Below are positions 8,862-16,934 of a stretch of 33,818 nt of DNA, piece after piece. The notes below the pieces were generated by a model, which had not been told where the DNA came from, ran no database searches, and saw only the letters and a program-made list of their open reading frames with translations. The stretch is taken from contig CAMEOO010000011.1 of the NCBI GenBank assembly GCA_945929875.1, positions 1-33,818 of the forward strand, read 5' to 3'. This DNA is from an uncultured Caryophanales bacterium. GTDB lineage: Bacteria; Bacillota_I; Bacilli_A; RFN20; CAG-449. The position numbers and the translations under genes were made by a program. Numbering within the stretch: position 1 is the first letter of the stretch; each line of letters starts with the position of its first letter.

Positions 8862-10118
8862 ATGGAAGAAAAAAAGGCTACAAAAAAGAAATCACCTACT
8901 AGTAAAGTAAAAATGAATGTAGTAGAGAAAAAGAAAGAAGTTAAGGTAGTAGAAGAAAAAGAGTATAACGCTGAAATCATTGAAACTAATGAAAAGCCTA
9001 CTTCTTTTGAAAACGTGAATGAAGTTAGTAATATTGAATCTACAGATGATTCTGATGTGACAAATCTAAAAAAAGAAAATGAAGAAACTTCTACTAACGA
9101 AGAAGAAAAAGAAACGTATAAAGAAATGAGTCCGATAAGACTTATTTTGAGAAGGTTTTTTAGATCAAAACTTTCAATTGTCGGCTTAGTTATTATAGTA
9201 TTCTTATTTGTTTTCTCTTTCTTAGGACCTACTATGTATAATAGTAAAACTAGAGAACAATTTGGATTTGGATGGGACGAAACTGAAGTAGATCGTTCTC
9301 CAGTTGTCGAGATTGTTGAAAATCCTTACACGTATACTGATCCTGAAGGAGTAGAAATTGAAGTTATTCAACAAGTAGAAATTCATAAGTCGATAAATGA
9401 TAAAGCTGCACCAAGTTGGATTCATCCTCTTGGAACTGACGATAAAGGAATGGACGTCTTTGCTAGACTTATGTATGGAGGCAGAATATCTTTGATGATT
9501 GGATTTATCGTCGTTATTCTTGAAACTGTTTTAGGAGTAATTATCGGTGGAATTTCTGGATATTTTGGAAAATGGGTCGATCAAGTTATTATGAGAATCG
9601 TCGACATTTTCAATTGTATTCCAACTTTACCTATCCTTCTTATCGCTTCTGCAGTTTTGGACTCTTGGAATGTTCCTGGAAGTATGAGAATCTACTATTT
9701 AATGATCATTATTACCATTTTTGGTTGGAGTGGTACGGCAAGAATGGTTAGAGGTCAAATATTGAGTTTAAGAGAACAAGAGTATATGACCGCTACAGAA
9801 GTGATGGGATTACCAACTTGGAGAAAGATTTTTAAACATTTAATTCCTAATGTTATGCCTCAATTGATCGTTTCGATGACTTTAGGTTTAGGAAGCGTCA
9901 TTTTATATGAATCAACTTTAAGCTATTTAGGTCTAGGTGTTCAAGTTCCTTATGCTGCATGGGGAACTATGATTGCAACATCAAACGATCCAGTTGTTCT
10001 TTCGTATCACATGAATATGTGGTTACCAGCTGGATTTATGATTGTTCTTGCAGTTCTAGGATTTAATTTCGTTGGAGATGGCCTTCGCGATGCGATGGAC
10101 CCAAAGGCAAAGAAGTAG
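8862..10118 (+). CDS. oppC: Oligopeptide ABC transporter permease OppC with long charged N-terminus
   Basis: The product is a 418-residue permease, about 100 longer than typical OppC. Residues 1-87 are Lys/Glu-rich, low-complexity and without membrane segments. The OppC family begins at about residue 88 (SPIRLILRRFFRSKLSIVGL), with transmembrane segment 1 at about 102-122. A second enlargement, residues about 127-187, is an external loop before HPLGTDDKGMDVFARLMYG. The EAA contact motif is EYMTATEVMGLPTWRKIFKHL. The C-terminus GDGLRDAMDPKAKK is canonical. The start has GTAGGTG upstream. Confidence 0.92.
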   Translation: MEEKKATKKKSPTSKVKMNVVEKKKEVKVVEEKEYNAEIIETNEKPTSFENVNEVSNIESTDDSDVTNLKKENEETSTNEEEKETYKEMSPIRLILRRFFRSKLSIVGLVIIVFLFVFSFLGPTMYNSKTREQFGFGWDETEVDRSPVVEIVENPYTYTDPEGVEIEVIQQVEIHKSINDKAAPSWIHPLGTDDKGMDVFARLMYGGRISLMIGFIVVILETVLGVIIGGISGYFGKWVDQVIMRIVDIFNCIPTLPILLIASAVLDSWNVPGSMRIYYLMIIITIFGWSGTARMVRGQILSLREQEYMTATEVMGLPTWRKIFKHLIPNVMPQLIVSMTLGLGSVILYESTLSYLGLGVQVPYAAWGTMIATSNDPVVLSYHMNMWLPAGFMIVLAVLGFNFVGDGLRDAMDPKAKK

Positions 10119-10127
10119 GTGGTTATT

Positions 10128-11297
10128 ATGTTTAAGAAAAAAGATAAAAGTGGCTACTTAACTATTAAAGAAAGCCGAAAAATAATTAAATATAATATCA
10201 AACAAATGCGATATTATGAAAATGAAAAAAAGAAAAAAGTCGATCCAAGCGCTTATATTACTAAGATGAAGGATCCTAATAACTTAATTGAAATCGATAA
10301 CTTACAAACTCACTTCTTTACCGATAATGGGACGGTAAAATCAGTTAATGGAGTATCATTTAATATTCCTAAAAATAAGATCATTGGAGTAGTAGGTGAA
10401 TCAGGGTGTGGTAAAAGTGTTACTTCTTTAAGCATCATGCAACTTGTGCAAGCTCCTCAAGGGCAAGTAGTTGGAGGGGAGATTAGATTTAATAGCGATG
10501 ATCTATCTCTAGATGAAGAAGAAAATAAATTAGCCTATAATATTGTCAAAATGCCAACAAAAGAAATGTATAAGATTAGAGGTAAGGATATTACCATGAT
10601 TTTCCAAGAGCCAATGACTAGCTTAAATCCTGTATTTACTGTCGGCTATCAACTTGATGAAGTAACTTTTGTTCACTATCCTGAAAAAACTAAAGAAGAA
10701 GCCAAAAACCATAGCATAGAGATGCTAAAGCAAGTTGGTATCTCAATGCCAGAAAGAGTATATAAATCTTATCCTCACGAATTAAGTGGAGGTATGAGGC
10801 AAAGAGTAATGATTGCAATGGCCCTTTCTGGAGATCCTAAATTAATTATTGCTGATGAGCCAACTACCGCATTAGATGTGACTATTCAAGCCCAGATATT
10901 AGATTTATTAAAGAATATTCAAAAAAGAACTAAATGTTCAATTATGTTAATCACTCACGATTTAGGAGTAATTGCTGAAATGGCTGATGAAGTAGTAGTC
11001 ATGTATGCTGGGAAAGTAATTGAAAAGGGAACGGTTAGAGAGATATTCCACGATCCTAAACATCCTTATACAATTGGCTTACAAAAGAGTAAACCTTTAA
11101 TTACTTCAAATACTGATGAGCCTCTATATTCAATTCCTGGACAAGTACCAAATCCTATCAATATGCCAAATACTTGCTTTTTTAAGAGCCGATGCAATAA
11201 ATGCATCAAAAAGTGCTCAAATAAGTATCCAAGCGAAGTTAAGTTAACCGATACTCATGTAGTATCTTGCTATCTATATGAAAAGGAGGGGGAATAA
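10128..11297 (+). CDS. oppD: Oligopeptide ABC transporter ATP-binding protein OppD
   Basis: The product is a 389-residue ATPase that powers peptide import from the cytoplasmic face of OppBC. The start at 10128 has AGGTGG 5 nt upstream and is preferred to a GTG at 10119 that abuts the oppC stop. An unusual basic extension of about 50 residues precedes the ABC domain. Walker A is GESGCGKS (about residues 90-97), the Q-loop is FQEPMTSLNP, the signature is LSGGMRQR, Walker B is LIIADEPTTALD, and the H-loop is THDLG. The C-terminal oligopeptide-transporter domain holds a Cys cluster (CFFKSRCNKCIKKC...VSC) of the kind that carries an iron-sulfur cluster in some DppD/OppD proteins. It overlaps oppF by one base (TAATG). 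Confidence 0.95.
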   Translation: MFKKKDKSGYLTIKESRKIIKYNIKQMRYYENEKKKKVDPSAYITKMKDPNNLIEIDNLQTHFFTDNGTVKSVNGVSFNIPKNKIIGVVGESGCGKSVTSLSIMQLVQAPQGQVVGGEIRFNSDDLSLDEEENKLAYNIVKMPTKEMYKIRGKDITMIFQEPMTSLNPVFTVGYQLDEVTFVHYPEKTKEEAKNHSIEMLKQVGISMPERVYKSYPHELSGGMRQRVMIAMALSGDPKLIIADEPTTALDVTIQAQILDLLKNIQKRTKCSIMLITHDLGVIAEMADEVVVMYAGKVIEKGTVREIFHDPKHPYTIGLQKSKPLITSNTDEPLYSIPGQVPNPINMPNTCFFKSRCNKCIKKCSNKYPSEVKLTDTHVVSCYLYEKEGE

Positions 11298-12421
11298 TGA
11301 CTAACGAGAAAAAAGAAAGTGAATATAAAGATTCATTTGATTTAAATTTACCTCCTAATCCTAATTATATTTTGGAAGTGAGACACTTAAAAAAATATTT
11401 TCCTTTAGAAACCAATGTCTTTGGCAAGCCAAAAGCTTATCTTCACGCAGTGGATGACATTTCTTTTGGAATTGAAAAAGGAAAAACTATTGGAATCGTC
11501 GGCGAGTCAGGATGTGGTAAAACTACTCTTGGAAGAACGATTTTAAGATTATACGATATAACGGATGGAAAAGTTTTCTTTGAAGGAGAAGATGTTGCAA
11601 AAATGAAGACAAAAGAGCTTCGTAAGAAGAGAGTCGATATGCAACTTATTTTCCAAGATCCTTATTCTTCTCTTCCTCCAAGAATGACGGTTGGACAAAT
11701 TATTTCTGAAGCTGTCAAAGTTCATCATATCGTTCCAAAGGAAAAAGTAAGTGAGCACGTAAAAGAAATTATGAGAAAATGTGGATTAAGAGAACAATAT
11801 TTTGATCGTTATCCACACGAATTTTCTGGAGGTCAAAGACAAAGAATCTGCATTGCTAGAGCTCTTGCTGTTAATCCAAAATTAGTGATATGCGATGAGC
11901 CAGTTAGTGCTTTAGATGTTTCTATTCAAGCTCAAATCATCAATTTATTAAAGGAACTTCAAAAGGAGATGGGGTTAACTTACATCTTTATTTCTCACGA
12001 TTTATCAGTTGTCAAATATATTACTGATAAAATTGCAGTTATGTATCTAGGAAATATGATGGAAATTGGTAACACTAAAGAAATATTTAGTGAACCTCTT
12101 CACCCATATACTCAAGCGTTATTCTCCGCAGTTCCTGTTCCTGATCCTGACGAAAAGATGAATCGAATTATTCTAGAAGGAGATATTCCTTCTCCTGCAA
12201 ATCCTCCATCAGGATGTAAATTCCACACTAGATGTTCAAAGTGTATGGAAGTGTGTAAAGTTGAATGTCCAAAATTTATTCATTACAAAGACGATCACTA
12301 CGTCGCTTGCCATCTTTACGATGAATATATGCTAATGAAAAATAAGGAATTAGAAGAACAAAAGAAACTTCAAGATTTGCCACTAAAAGAAGAATCAAAA
12401 AAAGATGAAGAAAAAGACTAA
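11297..12421 (+). CDS. oppF: Oligopeptide ABC transporter ATP-binding protein OppF
   Basis: The product is 374 residues, the second ATPase of the importer and partner of OppD. The start codon overlaps the oppD stop and follows a strong AAAGGAGGGGG. Walker A is GESGCGKTT, the Q-loop is FQDPYSSLPPRMTVG, the signature is FSGGQRQR, Walker B is LVICDEPVSALD, and the H-loop is SHDLS. The C-terminal region has a Cys cluster (CKFHTRCSKCMEVC...ACHLYD) as in OppD and then a Lys/Glu-rich tail. The next small gene starts inside this tail. Confidence 0.95.
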   Translation: MTNEKKESEYKDSFDLNLPPNPNYILEVRHLKKYFPLETNVFGKPKAYLHAVDDISFGIEKGKTIGIVGESGCGKTTLGRTILRLYDITDGKVFFEGEDVAKMKTKELRKKRVDMQLIFQDPYSSLPPRMTVGQIISEAVKVHHIVPKEKVSEHVKEIMRKCGLREQYFDRYPHEFSGGQRQRICIARALAVNPKLVICDEPVSALDVSIQAQIINLLKELQKEMGLTYIFISHDLSVVKYITDKIAVMYLGNMMEIGNTKEIFSEPLHPYTQALFSAVPVPDPDEKMNRIILEGDIPSPANPPSGCKFHTRCSKCMEVCKVECPKFIHYKDDHYVACHLYDEYMLMKNKELEEQKKLQDLPLKEESKKDEEKD

Positions 12422-12638
12422 AAAAGAATATTATGACGATGGCCACACTATTTACAATATGGACGTCGATGGCTTTAAATGGCATGACAAAAAGAAAAAA
12501 GAAGCAAGTAGTAACGTTGATAAAAAAGATCGATGGGCTTTAATAAAATCTGCCTATAAAGCTTTTCTACCAAAATTATTAATTATTATTCTTGCCTTTA
12601 CTTTAGCGATTGTTCTTATCTATTTTTGGTTAAAATAA
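12405..12638 (+). CDS. Small single-span membrane protein at the end of the opp operon
   Basis: This 77-residue protein overlaps the end of oppF by 17 bp in another frame and is followed by the operon terminator, so translation is probably coupled. The N-terminal half is charged, with a DDGHTIYNMDVDGFKW stretch reminiscent of a DDGRTIADM-type motif I recall from short Firmicutes membrane proteins of unknown role. A basic linker follows, then a single hydrophobic segment at about residues 56-76 ending FWLK. The topology is probably N-terminus inside. No clear ribosome site is seen. Function is unknown, and a link to peptide import rests on position only. Confidence 0.65.
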   Translation: MKKKTKKEYYDDGHTIYNMDVDGFKWHDKKKKEASSNVDKKDRWALIKSAYKAFLPKLLIIILAFTLAIVLIYFWLK

Positions 12639-12655
12639 TCTTTATAATAATACTT

Positions 12656-12682
12656 AAATACGTCACATCGACGTATTTTTTA
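12656..12682 (+). terminator. Intrinsic terminator of the opp operon
   Basis: AAATACGT (12656-12663) pairs with ACGTATTT (12671-12678) around CACATCG, and T's continue after the stem. It is 18 nt past the small membrane-protein gene. Confidence 0.75.
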
Positions 12683-12772
12683 ATTTCTTAATAACATTTA
12701 CTACTTTTTATTTGATAATAAAAATTCATTAATTTTCATATCTTTATTTAGACTAATAGATTTGGAGAATAT

Positions 12773-13768
12773 ATGAAAAAGTATCGTCTAGGGATAGTCG
12801 GGGCTACTGGATTAGTTGGTAGAGAATTTATTAAGGTTATTGAAGAATATAAATTAGATCTTTATTTAAAACTTTTTGCTTCTAAAAAAAGTGAAGGAAA
12901 GAAATTAATATTTAATAATGAAGAAATAGAAGTAAAATCATTAAACGCTAATTCTTTTGATGATTTAGATTTTGTCTTGTTTTCAGCAGGAAGTAAAATA
13001 TCTAGAATTTACGCCCCTCTCGCAGCGAAAAATTCTATTGTGATAGATAATTCTTCTTATTTTAGAATGAATCCAAGCTGCGCTTTAATCGTTCCTGAAA
13101 TTAATTTTGAAGACTATAAGAAATTTTCAAAAATTATCGCTAATCCTAATTGTTCTACCATCCAATGCGTGATGGTGTTAAAGCCTTTGGATGATGAATT
13201 TGATTTAAAAAAAGTTGTATATTCAACTTATCAATCAGTTTCAGGGGGAGGACAAAAGCTAGTTAGTGACTTTTCTAGATGTAGAAATGGATTAAATCCT
13301 AATATTCTTCCTTACGATTTAACTAAGAACTTAATTCCAGAAATTGATGAGCCATCGATTGTTAATTACACAAAAGAAGAGATTAAAATGATTCAAGAAA
13401 CTAGGAAGATTCTAAATAAACCCGATCTTCTAGTAAGTTCTACATGCGTAAGAGTTCCAATAATTAGAACTCATGCAGTTACTCTTTATTGTGAATTTAA
13501 AAAGGAAGTTGATATCGATAAAGTATATGAAATACTTAGTAATACTATTGGAATAAAAGTATTAGATGATCTAGATAATCACATTTATCCTCTAGGTGAA
13601 AAAGCCCTAGGAAACGATTTAGTTTATGTTGGTAGGATTAGGAAAACCTTTGGAAACAAAAACGGGCTTCTTCTTTATGTAGTATCAGATAATTTAAGAA
13701 AAGGAGCATCAAGTAATGCTGTTCAAATATTAAAAAGAATAATTGAGGATAAAGAAAAAAATAAATAA
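12773..13768 (+). CDS. asd: Aspartate-semialdehyde dehydrogenase
   Basis: The product is 331 residues. It reduces aspartyl phosphate to aspartate semialdehyde with NADPH, the branch step toward diaminopimelate/lysine, threonine and methionine. It opens with the nucleotide-binding loop GIVGATGLVGREF. The catalytic Cys127 lies in NPNCSTIQ, SVSGGG follows, and a His near 234 lies in RVPIIRTHA, matching the family acid/base His. The length fits (B. subtilis Asd is about 346). The start has TTGGAGA 8 nt upstream. It stands alone between the opp terminator and pdp. Diaminopimelate made through this enzyme would serve the wall and be a precursor of the dipicolinic acid handled by the spoVA genes here. 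Confidence 0.95.
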   Translation: MKKYRLGIVGATGLVGREFIKVIEEYKLDLYLKLFASKKSEGKKLIFNNEEIEVKSLNANSFDDLDFVLFSAGSKISRIYAPLAAKNSIVIDNSSYFRMNPSCALIVPEINFEDYKKFSKIIANPNCSTIQCVMVLKPLDDEFDLKKVVYSTYQSVSGGGQKLVSDFSRCRNGLNPNILPYDLTKNLIPEIDEPSIVNYTKEEIKMIQETRKILNKPDLLVSSTCVRVPIIRTHAVTLYCEFKKEVDIDKVYEILSNTIGIKVLDDLDNHIYPLGEKALGNDLVYVGRIRKTFGNKNGLLLYVVSDNLRKGASSNAVQILKRIIEDKEKNK

Positions 13769-13964
13769 TCGCTTATCTTAAAAAAAAGCAAAAGAAATAT
13801 AAATGGACAACTATTAACAAGAAAAAGGCTATTTTATTTACTTTGTTTCAATTAATTATCTATTATCGTATATATACTATACTAAATAACAAGCCTTGAA
13901 TTTACATAACAGAATCCATATAATTATTATATATTCTATTTGATCTTGGAGGATAGTTTTAGTT

Positions 13965-15266
13965 ATGAGAATGGTAGATATAATTGTAAAAAAAAGAATG
14001 GGTGAATCCCTAACAAAAGAAGAGATAGATTTCTTTGTTAATGGATTTACAAATGGTCAAATCCCTGATTATCAAGCCTCTAGCTTAGCTATGGCTATCG
14101 TATTTCAAGGAATGAATAAGAAGGAAATTGGCCAATTAACTGATGCGATGTTACATTCAGGAGATACTATCGATTTATCTCAAATTAAAGGAATTAAAGT
14201 TGATAAGCACTCTACTGGTGGAGTAGGCGATAAAACCTCTTTAGTTTTAGGGCCTTTAGTCAGTGCATGTGGAGCAAAACTTGCTAAGATGTCTGGAAGA
14301 GGACTAGGCCATACTGGAGGAACTTTAGATAAGTTAGAATCAATTCCAGGAGTTAGTATCAATATCTCTAAAGAAGATTTTATTAAGCAAGTCAACGATA
14401 TTGGAATTGCTATTGTTGGACAAACTGGGAGTTTAGTTCCTGCGGATAAAAAGCTATATGCCTTACGTGATGTCACTGGTACAGTAGAATCAATTCCTTT
14501 AATTAGTTCTTCAATTATGTCAAAAAAACTTGCTTCAGGTTCTGATACTATTCTTTTAGATGTTAAATTTGGTTCAGGCGCATTTATGAAAACTTTAGAT
14601 CAAGCTAGAGAACTTGCTCATACTATGGTTGATATTGGCGATGAATTAAAACGTGATACTAGAGCGATAATCACTGATATGAATGAACCTTTAGGTTTAG
14701 CTATCGGTAACAACTTAGAAGTGATAGAAGCAATTAATACATTAAATGGACATGGACCAAGCGATCTAGTAGAACTATGTACAAAAGCGGGAGCAATTAT
14801 GTTAATGCAAGCAAAAGTAGTTTCAACTATGGAAGAAGGAGAAAAATTAATAGCTTCTAAAATTGAAAGTAAAGAAGGATTAGCTAAACTTGCTCAACTA
14901 GTTAAAGCTCAAGGAGGAGACGATAGCTACATTTATCATCCAGAAAAATTTGAAAAAGCAAAATATATCGTTGATGTATTAAGTTCTAATGAAGGCTACA
15001 TCAAAGAAATCAACGCATTAGAAATTGGTGAAGCGGCGATGAAACTTGGCGCTGGAAGGGCGACAAAAGAAGATGTAATCGATCCAACAAGTGGAATAGT
15101 TCTAAATAAAAAAGTTGGCTCTTTTGTCAAAAAGAACGACGTTCTTTGTACGATATACACAAATAAAGAAGATTACTCATCTTTATTAGAAGAAGTGAAG
15201 AATTCATTTAAATTTTCTAATGAAAAGGTTGAAGTTAACCCAATTATTTACGAAGTAATAGCCTAA
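13965..15266 (+). CDS. pdp: Pyrimidine-nucleoside phosphorylase
   Basis: The product is 433 residues, the same length as B. subtilis Pdp. It cleaves uridine, thymidine or deoxyuridine with phosphate to give the base and (deoxy)ribose 1-phosphate for salvage. The start shows the family's MRMVDIIVKKRMGE...LT. The phosphate-loop region KHSTGGVGDKTS is followed by the thymidine/pyrimidine phosphorylase signature SGRGLGHTGGTLDKLE and KLASGSDTILLDVKFGSGAFM. The C-terminal domain (GAGRATKEDVIDPTSG) is complete. GGAGG lies 12 nt before the ATG, a slightly long spacing. No salvage partners (deoC, cdd) are adjacent. Thymidine phosphorylase DeoA is a close relative, but the length and lineage favour Pdp. 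Confidence 0.93.
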   Translation: MRMVDIIVKKRMGESLTKEEIDFFVNGFTNGQIPDYQASSLAMAIVFQGMNKKEIGQLTDAMLHSGDTIDLSQIKGIKVDKHSTGGVGDKTSLVLGPLVSACGAKLAKMSGRGLGHTGGTLDKLESIPGVSINISKEDFIKQVNDIGIAIVGQTGSLVPADKKLYALRDVTGTVESIPLISSSIMSKKLASGSDTILLDVKFGSGAFMKTLDQARELAHTMVDIGDELKRDTRAIITDMNEPLGLAIGNNLEVIEAINTLNGHGPSDLVELCTKAGAIMLMQAKVVSTMEEGEKLIASKIESKEGLAKLAQLVKAQGGDDSYIYHPEKFEKAKYIVDVLSSNEGYIKEINALEIGEAAMKLGAGRATKEDVIDPTSGIVLNKKVGSFVKKNDVLCTIYTNKEDYSSLLEEVKNSFKFSNEKVEVNPIIYEVIA

Positions 15267-15493
15267 TTTATACTAAATAATAATTAAAGTGCCATTTAGG
15301 TGACTAATGATAGCTTGAAAAAATTGAAATAAAGAATAATATCAATTTTTCTAGTTTCACATTTTGGATTTAATATATAGTGCATATTCGCTAGCTTCTT
15401 CGATAAGAAGAGCATACTAAGTTATGTTAATTGTAATTGTTAGTGAATCTTGGAAAATATATCAGATATACAAAATTAGAGTATAGAAAATTA

Positions 15494-15522
15494 TTGAAAT
15501 AATATGGCATTTATGCTATATT
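15494..15522 (+). promoter_or_regulatory. Sigma-A promoter of the HTH-nuclease gene
   Basis: The -35 box TTGAAA (15494-15499) and -10 box TATATT (15517-15522) are separated by exactly 17 nt. Transcription would start near 15529, leaving a leader of about 11 nt that just includes the GAGGTGA ribosome site at 15529-15535. The preceding part of the 15267-15539 gap shows one hairpin at about 15393-15413 without a T-run and nothing else. Confidence 0.65.
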
Positions 15523-15525
15523 ATT
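15498..15525. promoter_or_regulatory. 28-bp palindrome over the promoter, likely operator
   Basis: The arms AATAATAT (15498-15505) and ATATTATT (15518-15525) are perfect. The inner GCAT/ATGC continues the symmetry and only the G/T pair between them breaks it. The palindrome covers the spacer and -10 box. The downstream gene encodes an HTH protein, so autorepression is the simplest inference. Confidence 0.6.
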
Positions 15526-15539
15526 TTAGAGGTGAACAT

Positions 15540-16775
15540 ATGGATATCTGTACTAAAGTAAAAAATATTAGAAAGCAACTAAAGATGACTCAAGTTGATT
15601 TTTCTAAAGAGTTAGGTGTTGATTATACGACTTTAAGCAGAATTGAAAGAGGTATATTTAAACCTAGTTATAGATTTATGGAAAAACTAAAAATAGTTTG
15701 CGGAAAATATGGAATTGAGATGGAAGAAGAAACAAACTTGTTAAATATTGAATCAGTCAAAACTACCGATTTATTTGATGACATTGTTAATGTAATTGAT
15801 TCATCTTATTCATTAGCAAATAAAACGGTTAATTACATATTAATACAAAGAAATTGGCTAATAGGAAAACGAATTGTTGAAACCGAATTAACAAATAGAA
15901 AAGATGATTATGGTAAGGCGGTAATAAAAGAATTATCACAGAAACTAACCCAAAAATATGGATCGGGTTTTGAAACAAGAAACATCTACTACTTTATTGA
16001 TTTTTACAATTCATTTCCAAACATTTTGCAATCAGTGAATGCAAATTCTTTATTAAGCTGGACACACTATGTAAAATTGCTACAAGTATCTGATGTTGAA
16101 GCAAGAAATTGGTATGCTTCCGAAGCAGTAAAAGAAGCTTGGAGTGTTAGAACTTTACAAAGAAATATATCGTCGCAATATTATAATAGAATGGTATCCT
16201 CTTTAGTAAAAGAGCGTGTTCATAATGAGATGGTGGAATTAAATAGGATTAATCAACAAAGCAAACTTGATTACATTAAGGATCCTATGATATTAGAATT
16301 TTTAGGTCTGAGTGAAAATAATACATATCTTGAAAGTGATGTTGAAAAAGCTATTATAAGTCACTTACAAAAATTTCTTATGGAGTTAGGCAAAGGATAT
16401 GCTTTTGTCGCAAGGCAACAAAGAATTCATACCGAAAAAGAAGATTATTTCATTGATTTGGTGTTCTATAATTATATTCTTAAATGCTTTGTACTTATTG
16501 ATTTGAAAACATCAAAGATTACTCACCAAGATGTTGGACAAATGGATATGTATATTAGAATGTATGATGAATTGAAGAAAGCCTCTGATGATAATCCAAC
16601 ACTAGGTATTGTACTTTGCTCAGATACGGATGAAGACATAGCCAAATATTCTATCTTGAAAGGTAACGAACAACTCTTTGCTTCAAAATATAAATTGTAT
16701 TTGCCAACAGAATCAGAATTAAGAAGCGAGATAGAAAAAGAAAAGAATTTTTATCTAGAAAAAAATAAAAAATAA
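15540..16775 (+). CDS. XRE-type HTH fused to YhcG/DUF1016 PD-(D/E)XK nuclease
   Basis: The product is 411 residues. The start at 15540 follows AGAGGTGA; an earlier ATG at 15504 lies inside the promoter palindrome without a ribosome site. Residues about 5-55 form an XRE-type helix-turn-helix (MTQVDFSKELGVDYTTLSRI). Residues about 80-215 match the DUF1016 N-terminal domain (NWLIGKRIVE...YGKAVIKELSQKL, GSGFETRNIYYFIDFYNSFP). Residues about 245-400 are the YhcG nuclease fold: Glu269 in ESDVEKAI, RQQRI, Asp306 in YFIDLVFY, Asp321-x-Lys323 in LIDLK, and Gln334, consistent with an intact active site. YhcG-type proteins are PD-(D/E)XK nucleases often found near restriction or mobile loci. Here the gene is alone, with its own promoter. 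A defence or self-regulated nuclease role is inference. Confidence 0.85.
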   Translation: MDICTKVKNIRKQLKMTQVDFSKELGVDYTTLSRIERGIFKPSYRFMEKLKIVCGKYGIEMEEETNLLNIESVKTTDLFDDIVNVIDSSYSLANKTVNYILIQRNWLIGKRIVETELTNRKDDYGKAVIKELSQKLTQKYGSGFETRNIYYFIDFYNSFPNILQSVNANSLLSWTHYVKLLQVSDVEARNWYASEAVKEAWSVRTLQRNISSQYYNRMVSSLVKERVHNEMVELNRINQQSKLDYIKDPMILEFLGLSENNTYLESDVEKAIISHLQKFLMELGKGYAFVARQQRIHTEKEDYFIDLVFYNYILKCFVLIDLKTSKITHQDVGQMDMYIRMYDELKKASDDNPTLGIVLCSDTDEDIAKYSILKGNEQLFASKYKLYLPTESELRSEIEKEKNFYLEKNKK

Positions 16776-16934
16776 AGTTAATCTAATAAGTAGTATTTAC
16801 TATTTTGTACATTGGATTTTTTTAAATAACATACCTATTAAATTGGTACTTTTTATTTTTGACTTAAATAAACATACTAATAGTCATATTTTATTTAAAT
16901 TATCAATATTTATTAAGTGAGGAGAATTAAATAA

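Noticed and set aside
13843-13878. AT-rich boxes before pdp considered as a promoter (TTCAAT and TATATA).
   Set aside because: The -35 is a poor match and the spacing is 18 nt or more, so it is not distinguishable from background.
14180-14476. Minus-strand 98-codon open frame within pdp.
   Set aside because: It is antisense to the conserved phosphorylase motifs and has no homology-like features.
15393-15413. Hairpin GCTTCTT/AAGAAG with AGC after it, considered as the pdp terminator.
   Set aside because: The stem is bulged and no T-run follows; it is also 127 nt past the stop.
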